DNA from: Litomosoides sigmodontis
Taxonomy: Eukaryota > Nematoda > Chromadorea > Rhabditida > Onchocercidae
Assembly: GCA_963070105.1 (NCBI GenBank)
Contig: OY718807.1
Span: 496,001 to 560,000, forward strand
Length of the DNA: 64,000 bases
Direction: 5' to 3'
The notes under the pieces are model-generated. The model was not told where the DNA came from. It was given only the letters and a program-made list of their open reading frames with translations, and searched no databases. Numbering within the stretch: the stretch's first letter is position 1; every line of letters begins with the position of its first letter. This document shows positions 48,552 to 64,000 of this stretch, piece by piece. The translations under genes were made by a program, and so were the position numbers.

Positions 48552-49910
48552 TTAAATATTTTTAAATTTATTTTTGAACATTCCGCCATGTCCAGGAATA
48601 ATCCAGTCGGCTTCACTTAATATTATTTTACGACTCCTATCTTGATCCTCCGGATATTTGCTATTTGCTTTCCAGCTATCATCGTCATTTTCCTTTTCAA
48701 AGATGTCACCTAAAAATATTACTTTAAAATGAGTTTTAGAACAAAGTACATTACTTAAATTCTTCCATTGACATAAGAATGAAAACAGCTTACAGACCTA
48801 CAATAGCAACTGTTCCATATTCAGTGCCAGTCACAATGACACTACGGTCATGATCAGTATGTCCAGGAGTTGGTCGTACCTGCACTGAGTCATCTAATGT
48901 CCAAGTATCCTGCAAAATAATAAATGACATAGTATTAAATCTGCAACTGATTACTTATAACCAATATTCTCTCTTTAGAATCAGCTAATCAGTACATCTA
49001 TCCATTCCATCAATTATACCATCTTTAGAATTTAAAAAGTGTTCGGAAAGTAGTGATTTATGAAGTAACAGAATGCCAATACAAAGAAACTAATTTTGCC
49101 ATGAAAGGAAGAAAATACAGTGAAGAGATATCATCTGTTATTACTTCATCGTCCAGCGGTATGTCGTCATTGACGCAAAAGTATGTTTACAAAAAAGGAA
49201 ATAAAAAATCAACTATACCGTACGAATTTCATAAATACCGTTCTTAGCCACGTCATCACCCATACAAATGTTAGCTTGTTGGAAAAGTGATAAATTACCA
49301 CAGTGGTCGCTATGTCCATGGGTTATTATTACATCGGTAATATCATCGCAATTTAACGAATATTTGGAAAGCGCTGCAAAAATTCCTCCAAAAAGTATTA
49401 AATCGCGAGTGAAAGTTCAAAAATCCACTGATATAATTAATATGTTGAAAATTGTAAACCAAGATATGGTAACCATTTAATATTGGTTATTCGATCTTCC
49501 ATCATACAACAGATATGTGGAAAGTTAATAGGAAGTGATATGATGGGCTTGCAGTTGGATCGATGCATACAATACAGTATTATGTGTTTCAGAATCACTC
49601 TTGTAATTGGTAATACTAATAGATACTTGCAACACTTCCATTTCTAATTCTAAATCATTCACTTCTAGCGTTTCCCATCACAACAAAATTTCTCAAGTCA
49701 TTTAATGTGAAAAAAAAGAAATGAATGACAAATCAATGAACCTTGTATAACACATGCACCATTCCATGGATCACCGCAATCCACTAGGATTTTCCTCCTT
49801 TCAGTTAAAATTAATGCTATTGTACCAGATGCTTCGGAAGAGTTGTTCCTTTCAACCTGCGTACAGTGACCGTCCAGCAATACAAACACCTTTGGATACT
49901 TGTCAGTCAT
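48552..49910 (-). CDS. MBLAC1-like metallo-beta-lactamase-fold hydrolase
   Basis: Four exons (49760-49910, 49219-49373, 48798-48909, 48552-48709) join in phase to 191 residues. Metal-binding motifs of the fold are all present: HGHSDH at 69-74 (HxHxDH), His119 in PTPGHTDH, Asp141 in VGDIFE, and His180 in IPGHGG. The order and the phrase THGHSDHCGN match the MBLAC1 group rather than glyoxalase II or RNase Z. Human MBLAC1 has been described as a nuclease acting on histone pre-mRNA; C. elegans SWIP-10 is a related glial protein. Those roles are family knowledge, not shown here. The chosen ATG follows a long in-frame stretch without ATG, so a slightly longer N-terminus from an upstream exon cannot be excluded. 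It is shorter than the human protein (266 residues) but complete in the catalytic core. Head-to-head with the S28 gene. Confidence 0.9.
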
Positions 49911-50252
49911 ATCATATTTGGCCAAATTGTGTAAAATCTTAGATCCGCCAACGCTCACAAGAAATAATGAGAAAACAGTTAGGACCAAGTTTTACTGCAA
50001 CAGTTCAAATTTTAATAAACAAAGATTTAACGCCTTGTCATATTAGGCCTGGAGCAGGATGTGTTAAATTTAGAGTCGTCGGCCATTTGGCAAAATTTAA
50101 GTATGCGGTCGAGCTAGGGAGTTATTGCTAGTGGATAGCTCTTTTGTTGTTGACCAGGTGTTGGCGCCTTCTATTACTGGTAGAAGGGATATTTTTTATT
50201 GAAAGTTGCTAACCTTTGATCTTTTGCACATATTTTCTTACAGAAAGAGCCG
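49911..50252. promoter_or_regulatory. divergent promoter region of the MBLAC1-like and MRPS28 genes
   Basis: The two start codons face away from each other across only 342 bases, so this interval must hold both promoters. It includes the + strand acceptor TTTCTTACAG ending at 50243, 9 bases before the MRPS28 ATG. No TATA element is evident. Confidence 0.65.
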
Positions 50253-52043
50253 ATGTTAGCACCACAGAATCGTTATCTGAAGCTCTTCAGTTACTTCAAG
50301 CAAGTCGGGTGTTGGAGGAGCAGAAGTGGCACCTCAAATAGTCAGACTCTACCTTCCACATCGTCACCGATTCCTCCTGATAAACAGCAGCGAGATTCAG
50401 AAGGGTTGATGAGTGAAAATGAAATCAAACAGGTGTGTTTACTCCTGTTGTTTTGAAATCCTATATTAAGCGGTGGGAATATTTACATATTAATCATATA
50501 TTAAACTAAACAGTGGGAATATTTATCTGGGAGTCTTTACTTCTATATGCAGTTGATCTTATACGGGACTTGGAAATTGTTTTGTTGTGTTAAATGCTTT
50601 TTGTTTTTCAAAAACATTTTTCTAATTTCTGGTATTTACATCTAACTGCGTTATGAACATGGTGGTGTTTAAACGGCTTTAAAATTCCAGATTTGTCAAA
50701 TTTTGAAAATTTTAAGTTACCGAATGCAATTACTGTTTTATTTTAATTTTTTTCAACTGTCACGGGAATTATTTGGTTACAAAAAGCGAGAAAAAATTTT
50801 TTGAAGGTTATAATGCAATACTGTTTTGTTTTTAGCAGCGAGAAAAGTCCAGTGTTTAGTTGATTTTCTTGTCATGTGAATGTAAAATTTATTTATTTTT
50901 TCTGTAATTTTCTATTTTAGGATCGACAACGTTTTGCAGAATTATTTCGACATTCGAAATTTGTACAACTTGCTGATTTTGAAGGGCGAATAGTTATAGG
51001 TGAAATTGTACGCCGCATAGCAGACGATTTATATATTGATATGGGGCTGAAATTTAATGCCGTGTGTAAAGCACCGGTAATGAAAAACGAGTCAGTTACA
51101 AGGCTAATGGTTTTTATTTCTGATCAATCTTAATGTTCATATCAATACTTTTGATAATGTGGAATTAAACTGCTCACTGTCAATAGTTAGTATCAAATCA
51201 TCGACCTCGTTTCCCCGAGATTTAAACCAGTTATGCTTTCTCTCTGTCTTTTGTTGACAACGACTGGAGACAGATTGAAACCCATTATAAGTTTTGTTAG
51301 AAGAGTATGGTGATTAGAAGTTAGATGGTATTTGATTGTTTTGATAGGATCAATTTCACTGCAGTTGTTGTATCAACTGAGGTTTATTATGGGCATTATT
51401 CTTAATTCTTATCATTCCTCCATTTAGCCTTTATTCCACCATCTATTATATGATTACGGTGTTTTTTCTTTTCATAACAAAAAGGTTTTTAAATTACCAA
51501 TACTTTCAATTATATGTTTTAGAAGCTATGGAATAGGAGCGTTAGTCCTTCTTCGTTTGCATGATCCCGAACTTTCTGAGCTATTTTTGGGCTCTACAAA
51601 AGAATTAACATTATTGGAAGCAGACGCAACTCTCCTCGGTCTATATCGTCCACATTCGGATGAATCAATGAAAGTTGCTTTACTTGGAAATATAAAAGAG
51701 GAAGGTATTATCATTCCCAATTTTTATTTTGGGGTTACTAATTGCTTCGATAAAATACTATGGCTTGTTTATCACTCACCTGTAATCCTTATGATACAAT
51801 TTGAACTTTACTATGAAAGGTCGATTTTCATCAGGTTGGAAGCTCTTTATATTTTCTCCGTATAATGAGAATTTTTTCTCGACCGTTTGAATAATAAATT
51901 ACAAGAAGGTTATGTCTTAAAGAATAATTTACCATTTGTAATTATTGAAGGACAGCATTTTTATTGTACAGGAATTAATTTTAGTAAAGAGGATTGAAGC
52001 TTCAACATCAAAGAGTGCTGCCGATGAATCGGAATTGAAATAA
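50253..52043 (+). CDS. mrps-28: mitochondrial small-subunit ribosomal protein S28 (bS1m)
   Basis: Four exons (50253-50432, 50921-51090, 51523-51704, 51985-52043) join to 196 residues; human MRPS28 has 187. The N-terminal about 35 residues are basic, lack acidic residues and fit a mitochondrial targeting peptide. The core aligns with MRPS28: ELFRHSKFVQL, then IVIGEIVRRIADDLYIDMG, then the S1-like end with ELFLGSTKELTLLEADATLL against the human FLGATTDTTVLEANAVLL. The exon 2 donor is GTCAGT; the stronger-looking GTAATG 14 bases earlier would break the frame. The last exon uses the acceptor ending at 51984, which keeps phase; another acceptor 13 bases earlier gives a different short tail. ATG lies 9 bases after a likely trans-splice acceptor. 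The protein works in the small subunit of the mitoribosome. Lies 1.06 kb ahead of PFK on the same strand. Confidence 0.9.
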
Positions 52044-53098
52044 TGTGTTGCATTTGCTAGCAAGAGATGAACTTTTTTCGCTGTAATGTTAAGAAATGAA
52101 AATTTGAAATGAAGTTTGACAAAACCGAAAGGACAAACTCACAATCTATAACAAGGGATTAGATGTTCAAATTTTCGAACCTTGGAGGAATTGAAATCGT
52201 TACCTAATATACCGCAGTTTTCGGTTTTCATAGGAGCCAATGTGCTAGCGAGTTTCTAGAATATCCAATGCGTTTTGGTCTCAGTTTTTCATTTTCTTAA
52301 ATTGTTGTGACTGGGATTGAATATTATGCGTTTTCCGTTACTGTATGCTAATTTTCTTTGTTTTTTATGCAGATGGTTTGAGTTTTGAAATATTGCTGTG
52401 ATATGTGTGCATTAAAAAGTGCTAGCAATCTTGTATTTGTTTTGCTGAGCATTAAATTCTGTGTGTATGCTATTTAACTTATAGTAATACCACTTTAATT
52501 TAGTAATACCATGTTTTGTTAAATGCTATTTAATTATTGTCGGGTTATTAGCATGACGACATTTCGTACTACGAAGCTTGGAAAGAAGAACGAGAATTGG
52601 AAAAATACAAATGACTTGATCAATCTGAATTCCATCCAGTCATTTTTATTGCTAGAAAATCTTTGATTTGCTACCTTGTTGTATGCTGCCTATGTTGCTT
52701 TTCTTTTCATATTTAATATTTCGTTATTAAGTCAAATTCCATTGAATAAATGTTGCTTTGAAATAATTTTGAATATATTCCGGTTAACGTACTTTATCAA
52801 TTTACTCAGTATTGTTTTCTTGTTTTACGTTAACTTTTGCGGGAGGGGCTCGTGTCTTATAATGCTCTCGTTTTCTCAGCGGTCATAATTTTTTGGAATA
52901 TTTTTGCATAAACCATATTGTTTAAATTCTATGGTTGCAGTTTTTATAGAGAACTGTGTTCGATCATTTGTGATAATCAGCCATCGAACAGCTTTGGCAG
53001 TACTGATTATGTCATTTGAGTAATGAAGAAAGTTTTATTTTCGAAAAGACGAAAAGTGTCTTTTGTTCTGAAATTATAGTATTTTAATTTAGAAAGTA
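52044..53098. other. intergenic region between MRPS28 and PFK
   Basis: AT-rich. It carries the MRPS28 3' flank and the acceptor TTTTAATTTAG ending at 53092 just before the PFK start. A 70-codon hydrophobic open frame at 52676-52888 looks like chance. No clear poly(A) signal close behind the MRPS28 stop was found. Confidence 0.5.
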
Positions 53099-58034
<4,936 letters not shown>

Positions 58035-58148
58035 ACATTGTTGGTATAATAATTTTCTATTTAGCTATAGAACTGTATTAACTTTTTGCTTATTGTCTCT
58101 TTTATACTGATTTATAAGTCTTAAAATCGTGGAATAAGCGTAATCGCC

Positions 58149-58201
58149 CATTGATATTGGTTTAAACCTAAAGAAATCGTCATTGATGTTGGTTTAATCT
58201 T
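58149..58201 (+). repeat. two-copy direct repeat in the PFK 3' flank
   Basis: CATTGATRTTGGTTTAA occurs at 58149 and again at 58181, 32 bases apart, with similar AATCG-type sequence before each copy. It is an imperfect tandem duplication in the probable 3' untranslated region. Confidence 0.6.
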
Positions 58202-58246
58202 CTACTTTTACTTTTTCCAGTATGATGTGAAAAGGAAATGTTAAGG

Positions 58247-58295
58247 AAAGCGAAAAATAATTTCCTTCTTTGTTAAGGAAATTATTTTTCGTTTT
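58247..58295 (+). other. 21-bp stem, 7-nt loop hairpin in the PFK 3' flank
   Basis: Seventeen perfectly complementary bases (58251-58267 with 58275-58291) are extended by one G-U and three A-U pairs to a 21-bp stem with loop CTTTGTT. It starts 212 bases after the PFK stop codon. It may be a 3' UTR structure that affects mRNA stability or end formation. The stem and loop are shorter than a typical microRNA precursor. Confidence 0.6.
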
Positions 58296-60394
58296 ATGTT
58301 ATAAATTCAATAGATTTCTTTTCTCATGCTTATATTTAATTTCGATCTGCATTTATCTTTGATAGTTTCTATTTGTGGACCAGTTTTATTTTATTTCGTT
58401 GACGTAATGTTTTTTGTAAAATTTGATAAATTATTTTTCCTTCCAGCAGTAACTCCACTAATTGTGTTTTTGGGTGTATAGAATTGGTTTAGCATTTCAT
58501 CATATGACATTGCTGAATACGTTATTGCAGTAACGAGCTATTATTTAACATAGACATTTAATATAGAAACGCTAAGGGAGCAGCGCAATTAGTTTACAGA
58601 TTTTTCATCGGTTTTCCGGTACATTTTTGTCAATACAGGTCCGTAAAGCAAGGTTGGCGAGTTTTCGGCGTTATTGTCCACTTTCGTTCATAACAAATGT
58701 ATGTGTTACATTATTATTTCATGAGATTCTGATCATAAATACAATTAGACAGGAAAGGGTTTCGATTTCAAGATTCTAAAAAAAACAAACAAATACCATT
58801 GCTACCTGAAATAGCTACTTTTACCATATCATTCAACATCGTGTTTTAAATATCCCAAAATTTGTCATATTAATGAATGAAGGTGACTAGTTACTAGTAC
58901 ATCTCGAATTATTCCTTCTGTCTTAAGGTAGTTGAGATGTGTTTCAAGTTTATTTTTCTGCTCTTAACTAATTTCTATATCGGAATTGGCTATAAAGAGT
59001 AAACAGTTTAACTTATGAGCATTCTCTACAAGGGCGCATAACGAAACAGTTTCTTCATCTCACTGCACTTCCGTATGGTTAGAACAAGTTAGCTAAGTCT
59101 CCCAGAAACAAGTTGGTGATAGTGCGTGTTTGCTAACGGGTTAGGCAAATCCACACACTGCGCAAGCAGTATCCAACCGAAGGTGGATACTCTATCCAAC
59201 CTTGCGCAGTGTGTGGATAATTGGCTAGCTATGAGGATAGCTGAGAAAAACGGTGGCAAGTAGTTTCTGGAAAAAGTGGTAAACTAATTTCAACTTAAGT
59301 TTTTGAATATGTCAATGAAGCGCAATCGATCCTCATGGAGGCACACAGTGCAGTGCAATTTCCGTTCAACTATGCCCTATTACGTAGTCCCATCTGTAAC
59401 TCATTCGAACATGAGGGTTCGCAAATCTCACATTACGTAGAAGTAGGCACTGAAATCAAACCTGCTATCCTATTTCCTCTTTCCCGGCTCATCTCTCAGT
59501 ACATTCCACGACTTACCATTACCTTCCGTTTTCGACGCGATATCCCTTTGGCTATATGATCCATATGAACTTTACGTTCTGCCACTATATAGTATCGCAA
59601 TCTCCAGATTCATCGTTCATCCCATTTTCCGGGTGTTCCCGAACTCCCATAAACGTAATAAATCGGGGGATATGAACTCCCCTGCTATTATGCAGTACGC
59701 AGACACAGACTGGCAGACATGGAGAGGAGGAACACGTACTCAGACATATAGACGTGTGTAAGCATGCATAGAGAGAGGCTTTAAAATCGGCCGGCAGAAG
59801 CGCAGATTACATTCGTTCGTACTTACCGTTGCGTGGGCTTCTCTCTTTACGGCTTCTTCTTGGTACGATCCGTTTGGAATTTTAACTTGTAAACGTAGCG
59901 CAGGGGAAAGTAATTTATTAAAATTTATTCTACTGTTCCTTTGCGTGAGCATAACCTTTGTCAAGCATATCTCTGTGCTACGTATACTTTGGCCATTGCA
60001 TACATTCCTTCGCTACATTTATCATTCGCTACGTATACTATTGAGATGCGTTCCGTTCCGTAGATGTTACGCGACTATGTATTTTCTGCTTCCCTTTAAT
60101 AAATCGATGTTAACTTCAAAATATTTACAAGGGTTGCTTCTCCGTAGTGCAATCTGTTGAAGCTATTACCTACTCGTTAGGCTGTTACTTTGCTCAAAAC
60201 CTCTTTCATTCCGTTCGCATATGTATTGTAAAATAGTAAATAACTTAAGCGACTTGCGGTGGGCACATGTAGCTTGCTGTAATTTTAACTGAAAACATTT
60301 CGAAAAGAAGTCTTTACTTGTTTATTGGAACAAATTTACATATAAATTCTTCAGCACTATCTTTCGAGTATTTTTGCGTGCAACACAAAAAAAA
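58296..60394. other. intergenic region between PFK and PGK, including the PGK promoter
   Basis: The left part is AT-rich. The segment 59040-60200 is GC-richer and contains a perfect inverted repeat (listed separately), several open frames of 60-75 codons on both strands without any signature, and probably the PGK promoter. A possible trans-splice acceptor (ATTCTTCAG) ends at 60354, 40 bases before the PGK ATG. Confidence 0.5.
59149..59218. repeat. perfect 18-bp inverted repeat with nested hairpin
   Basis: ATCCACACACTGCGCAAG (59149-59166) is matched exactly by its reverse complement at 59201-59218. The 34-base interior has its own AGTATCCA / TGGATACT hairpin and a repeated TATCCAACC. The whole could form a branched RNA or cruciform. 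No transposase or target-site duplication is evident; a remnant of a small inverted-repeat element is possible. Confidence 0.7.
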
Positions 60395-63336
60395 ATGACA
60401 CTGAATAAATTATCGATCGACAAAGTAGATGTGAAGGATAAAAGGGTGCTGATTCGGGTCGACTTTAATGTACCGCTTAAAGATGGGAAGATTACGAATA
60501 ACCAACGTATTACGGCTGCAGTGCCAACTATTAAGGTAAGTGTGCAATCCATTAATATTTTGATATCGATATGTTTACATTTTTCTGTTGTCTTTTAGTT
60601 CTTCACAAGGGTGCATATGATTTCGTAGATGAAAATTTTAAAAACAAACGTGGGGAGGAAAACAGTTCTTGCATACACATGCTATCATGAACTTTTTCTA
60701 AAATTTCACTAGTGTTGTGCTGTTGTAGCATGCGCTAGATCACGGTGCAAAGGCGGTGATATTGATGTCACATTTGGGACGTCCAGATGGGATGAAAAAG
60801 ATGGAATTCACGTTGGAGCCAGTTGTATCAGAACTAAAAAATGTTCTTGGCAAGTAAGCAGTGATGCATCTACTTAAAATTCGCATTCGATGTTCTATTC
60901 ATAGAAGAGCAGTCAAAATACTTGTTTGTATTACTGCTTTTCAAAAAAGGGGAAATTAATTTTTCGAGTAGTAATGTTCATATTTTCTGCAGGGATGTCA
61001 CATTTGTGCGGGATTGTGTTGGACCAGAAGCTGAAAAAGCCACAGCTGATCCTGCCCTCGGCAGTGTTATTTTACTTGAAAATCTTCGATTTTATTTAGA
61101 AGAGGAAGGAAAAGGTGTAAATGAGAAGGGCGAAAAGGTATAACTATTTGAGAAACTGGAGGAAGCTATTTAAAAGTTGTTCTGTTCAATATGTAGCGAC
61201 AGAAGTACGAATGGTTCAGTACGATTTCCTGAATTTTGGAATTGATTATGGATGAATTGAATTTAGTCGAGTAGGATAATATTATCAATAATAATTTAAT
61301 TGGTGTTGCAGCAATTTGAGATAGTTAATAAGTCGTCTCCATAGTTGTGATTATTTTCATGTTATTTAATTCTAGGTTAAGGCATCACAAGCTGATATTG
61401 ATAAGTTTCGTGCATCTCTGACAAAACACGGTGATGTTTATGTGAATGATGCATTTGGTACTGCACATCGTGCACACAGGTAGATATTGCTTTGCTTTGT
61501 CATGTGCATACCGAATAACATTGTTCTGTCAAACACTATGTGGTAATAATTATGCTATATTTTACTGTTTGTGGTGAAATCCCATTCGATTTAAAAGACT
61601 AATATCATTTGGTAACTATTTTTAGACTACTTTGTTCTCTAGGAAAATGTGTGATGAAAAAGTGTTAGATGTTACTTATTTCTTTGTAGTCAAATATTTC
61701 GTTGTTTTTAGTTCCATGGTTGGTATCAAATTGGATAAACGTGCCACAGGTTTTCTGATGAAGAAAGAGTTGGACTATTTTGCAAAAGCTCTGGACAATC
61801 CCGTCCCACCATTTCTGGCAATTTTGGGTGGTGCTAAAGTAGCAGACAAAATTCAACTTATTCGCAATCTTTTAGACAAAGTAATTCGGAACAACTTTCC
61901 TCGATATAAATTACTTGTATAGGTTCTTTCAAGCAAAGTGACGGTTGACGAATTTTGCGACTTAAAACTTTATCGTACTGAAATGGGCACCGTCTTTTCG
62001 AATCAAATTTTTAATTTTCATTGAAATACTGCCGACTTTTAATGAAAATGGTTCCTCATTTGGTACTTCTTCCTACTTCTTAAACAGTAAGAGATTATTT
62101 ATGAAAATAGTGTTTGATCTTGTTTAAACAGGTTAATGAAATGATAATTGGTGGTGGAATGGCCTACACTTTTTTGAAAGTTATTAACAATATCAATATC
62201 GGAAAATCACTTTTTGATGCCGAGGTAAATAGTTATGTTACTCCATATATGAAGAATCTGTGGCTTTTATGTATCTCGTTCTTCTTTTATTCAAATTGAA
62301 TTTTATTAATCTAAAGGCATGTGATTTAACTTAATGTCTAAATCCTCAGCATCTGAATGATTTTAATGTTACTATTACATTGTAGGGTGCCAAAATTGTT
62401 AGTGAATTGATGGATAAGGCCAAAGAGAAAGGCGTGAAAATACATTTACCAATTGATTTCGTTATTGCTGATGATTTCAAAGAGGTATCGGTCCTTTCTT
62501 TTATCATACAATGGCAAAATCTTATTTTTGAGATGATTTGTTATTCTATAACAAACTAATTTTATTTTTTTCAGAATGCTCAGTTCAAGACAGCAGATCT
62601 CAAGTCTGGTATTCCGGACGGATGGATGGGTCTTGACATTGGACCGGAAACAGCCAAACAATTTGCAGAGGTTGTGGGACATGCGAGAACTGTTGTTTGG
62701 AATGGACCAGCCGGTGTTTTCGAGTGGGAGAATTTTTCGAAAGGAACAAAAGCGGTGATGGATGCAGTTGTTGATGTCACTTCCAAGGGCGCCGTTACTA
62801 TCATCGGTTAGTATTTTAATTCTTATTATGTTTCATTTGCATTCATACCGTTGTGGAATGAACTTTTTGTTTGAAAATTAAAGGTGGTGGTGATACGGCA
62901 ACATGTTGCAAGAAATGGAAAACTGGTGACAAAGTAAGTCACGTTAGCACTGGCGGTGGTGCAAGTCTGGAATTGCTTGAAGGTAACAATAGTTTTACTT
63001 CCTCCATAGATTACTGAACATTACTTAATTTCGATGTTTGGGAAGTCCTTTCCATTGGATATTTTGAGGTAAAAAGCAACATTGGCCGTTCTCCGTTTTC
63101 CTCAAACATATTTTACTTTGGAGTTTTTCTTTCGTGCTGCTTTTTCCTGCATATTTCATCCAAGTCATTATCGTGAGATGATCACTTTATTTTTACGTTC
63201 ACTATACATTTTCGGCTGATCATGGATAATATAAGCAACAATAATCAGTAAGGCCGGAAGCATATCTTGCATTTCAGTTAAATTTTGTATTCCAGGAAAA
63301 GTGCTACCTGGTGTTGATGCGCTTTCTCCGGCTTGA
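60395..63336 (+). CDS. pgk-1: phosphoglycerate kinase
   Basis: Transfers the phosphoryl group from 1,3-bisphosphoglycerate to ADP, the first ATP-yielding step of glycolysis, in the cytosol. Ten exons (60395-60535, 60729-60853, 60993-61137, 61376-61479, 61712-61880, 62132-62224, 62386-62484, 62575-62806, 62884-62982, 63296-63336) join in phase to 415 residues, the usual family length. Motifs in order: RVDFNVPL (21-28), SHLGRPDG (61-68), [21 protein letters not shown], the hinge-side [39 protein letters not shown] (370-378) and [14 protein letters not shown] near the C-terminus. All introns are GT-AG; the longest is 313 bases. The start ATG is preceded by an A-rich context, with a possible trans-splice acceptor 40 bases upstream. 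AATAAA at 63412 is the likely poly(A) signal. No break or missing catalytic residue is seen. Confidence 0.97.
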
Positions 63337-63411
63337 ATGGCGTAGGTAACTCAGAAAGTAATTACTATTTGAAGTTCCTGAATGTCTAACTCATGTCATT
63401 GATAATACTGC

Positions 63412-63417
63412 AATAAA
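63412..63417 (+). promoter_or_regulatory. poly(A) signal of phosphoglycerate kinase
   Basis: AATAAA lies 76 bases after the PGK stop codon, a normal distance for a nematode 3' UTR. Confidence 0.65.
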
Positions 63418-63542
63418 CACTGTCAATGATGAAGTATTTATATGTGTGTTAAAGTGCAAAATAATAAGCGGCATTTGATTTTTCTTTCAAATAGTATATT
63501 AAAGGAATTATTCTTTTCTATTTTTTCTAAATTCATTTTTAG

Positions 63543-63672
63543 TAAAGCATTTCCTTGTACAGAAACTGTTATAACATACACATCATCCAGTCCGTGTCAT
63601 TCAATACGTGCCCAACCTTTACGTCAGAGCTATTACGGGGTTTTACCGAGGCAAGCTGCTCATTTTGTTTAA
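63543..63672 (+). other. orphan coding-like segment at the right edge
   Basis: After an ATTTTTAG acceptor there are 42 open codons ending in TAA. The peptide (ending RQSYYGVLPRQAAHFV) looks more protein-like than its surroundings. It could be a terminal exon of an unseen gene, an alternative end, or chance. No family is recognised. The rest of 63673-64000 shows nothing. Confidence 0.2.
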
Positions 63673-64000
63673 TCCTTCTTGCTGATTTCGCTATTTTGAC
63701 AACTAATGTTAAAAATTTGGCGAACATATTTGGAATTTCATGTTATCAAGAAGTCTTCAGGAATGTTTTCCAAGCACTGCTTGGTAAAGGTTGTGTGGGA
63801 GTTAATGAGAAGTTTGATCATTTGAAATAATGAATATAATATTATCAGAGAGGTACGTGCATGGGACGCTTCGAATGAATTTAGTAGAGAAGTAAGTTTA
63901 AAACTTATTTAGGGAATTTTCTACGAAATCTCGAAACTGAAAACAGAAAATCATCAGAAACAATGTTTCTGTTGACTTTGAGGCTTGATAATTTATTTTT

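Noticed and set aside
59335..60160. Open frames of about 70 codons on both strands upstream of PGK
   Set aside because: No recognisable domain, no splice or trans-splice context, and overlapping on both strands in a GC-richer promoter-like region.

Overview
The window is nuclear DNA of a nematode, most likely a parasitic clade III (filaria-like) species. It is strongly AT-rich. Genes are broken into short exons with nematode-type 3' splice sites (TTTCAG or TTTTAG). Several start codons lie only 0-9 bases behind such an acceptor, the usual sign of spliced-leader trans-splicing. No bacterial operon, CRISPR array, rRNA, tRNA or intact transposon was seen. All gene models below were joined by hand from splice signals, reading phase and remembered family resemblance. 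Exon coordinates are therefore predictions.

Layout. (1) 1-30759, + strand: about 31 kb that looks empty apart from simple repeats, but small phase-compatible exons can be threaded through it into one long-intron gene for a predicted four-pass membrane protein of unknown function (last five exons well supported, first half tentative). (2) 31688-31906, +: a small single-exon gene resembling part of a major sperm protein (MSP) domain. (3) 32380-33561, -: a small single-pass membrane protein with two possible 3' ends. (4) 36539-45307, -: a complete 25-exon gene for an ACK-family non-receptor tyrosine kinase (SAM-like, kinase, SH3, CRIB, long linker, UBA; 1025 residues), the family of C. elegans SID-3 and ARK-1 and human TNK2. 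(5) 48552-49910, -: an MBLAC1-like metallo-beta-lactamase-fold hydrolase. (6) 50253-52043, +: mitochondrial ribosomal protein S28 (bS1m), head-to-head with the MBLAC1-like gene across 342 bp. (7) 53099-58034, +: ATP-dependent 6-phosphofructokinase, 14 exons, with one GC-AG intron. (8) 60395-63336, +: phosphoglycerate kinase, 10 exons.

The right-hand third is a housekeeping block (mitochondrial translation and two glycolytic enzymes, all on +). PFK and PGK catalyse the committed step and the first ATP-producing step of glycolysis and are adjacent here, about 2.4 kb apart. The left half is regulatory or gene-desert-like, with long introns typical of neuronal or developmentally regulated nematode genes.

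Nothing in the window amounts to a clearly new multi-gene system. The best leads for novelty are the four-pass membrane gene, the unrecognised small membrane protein, the MSP-like mini-gene, and several perfect inverted repeats in the non-coding parts.
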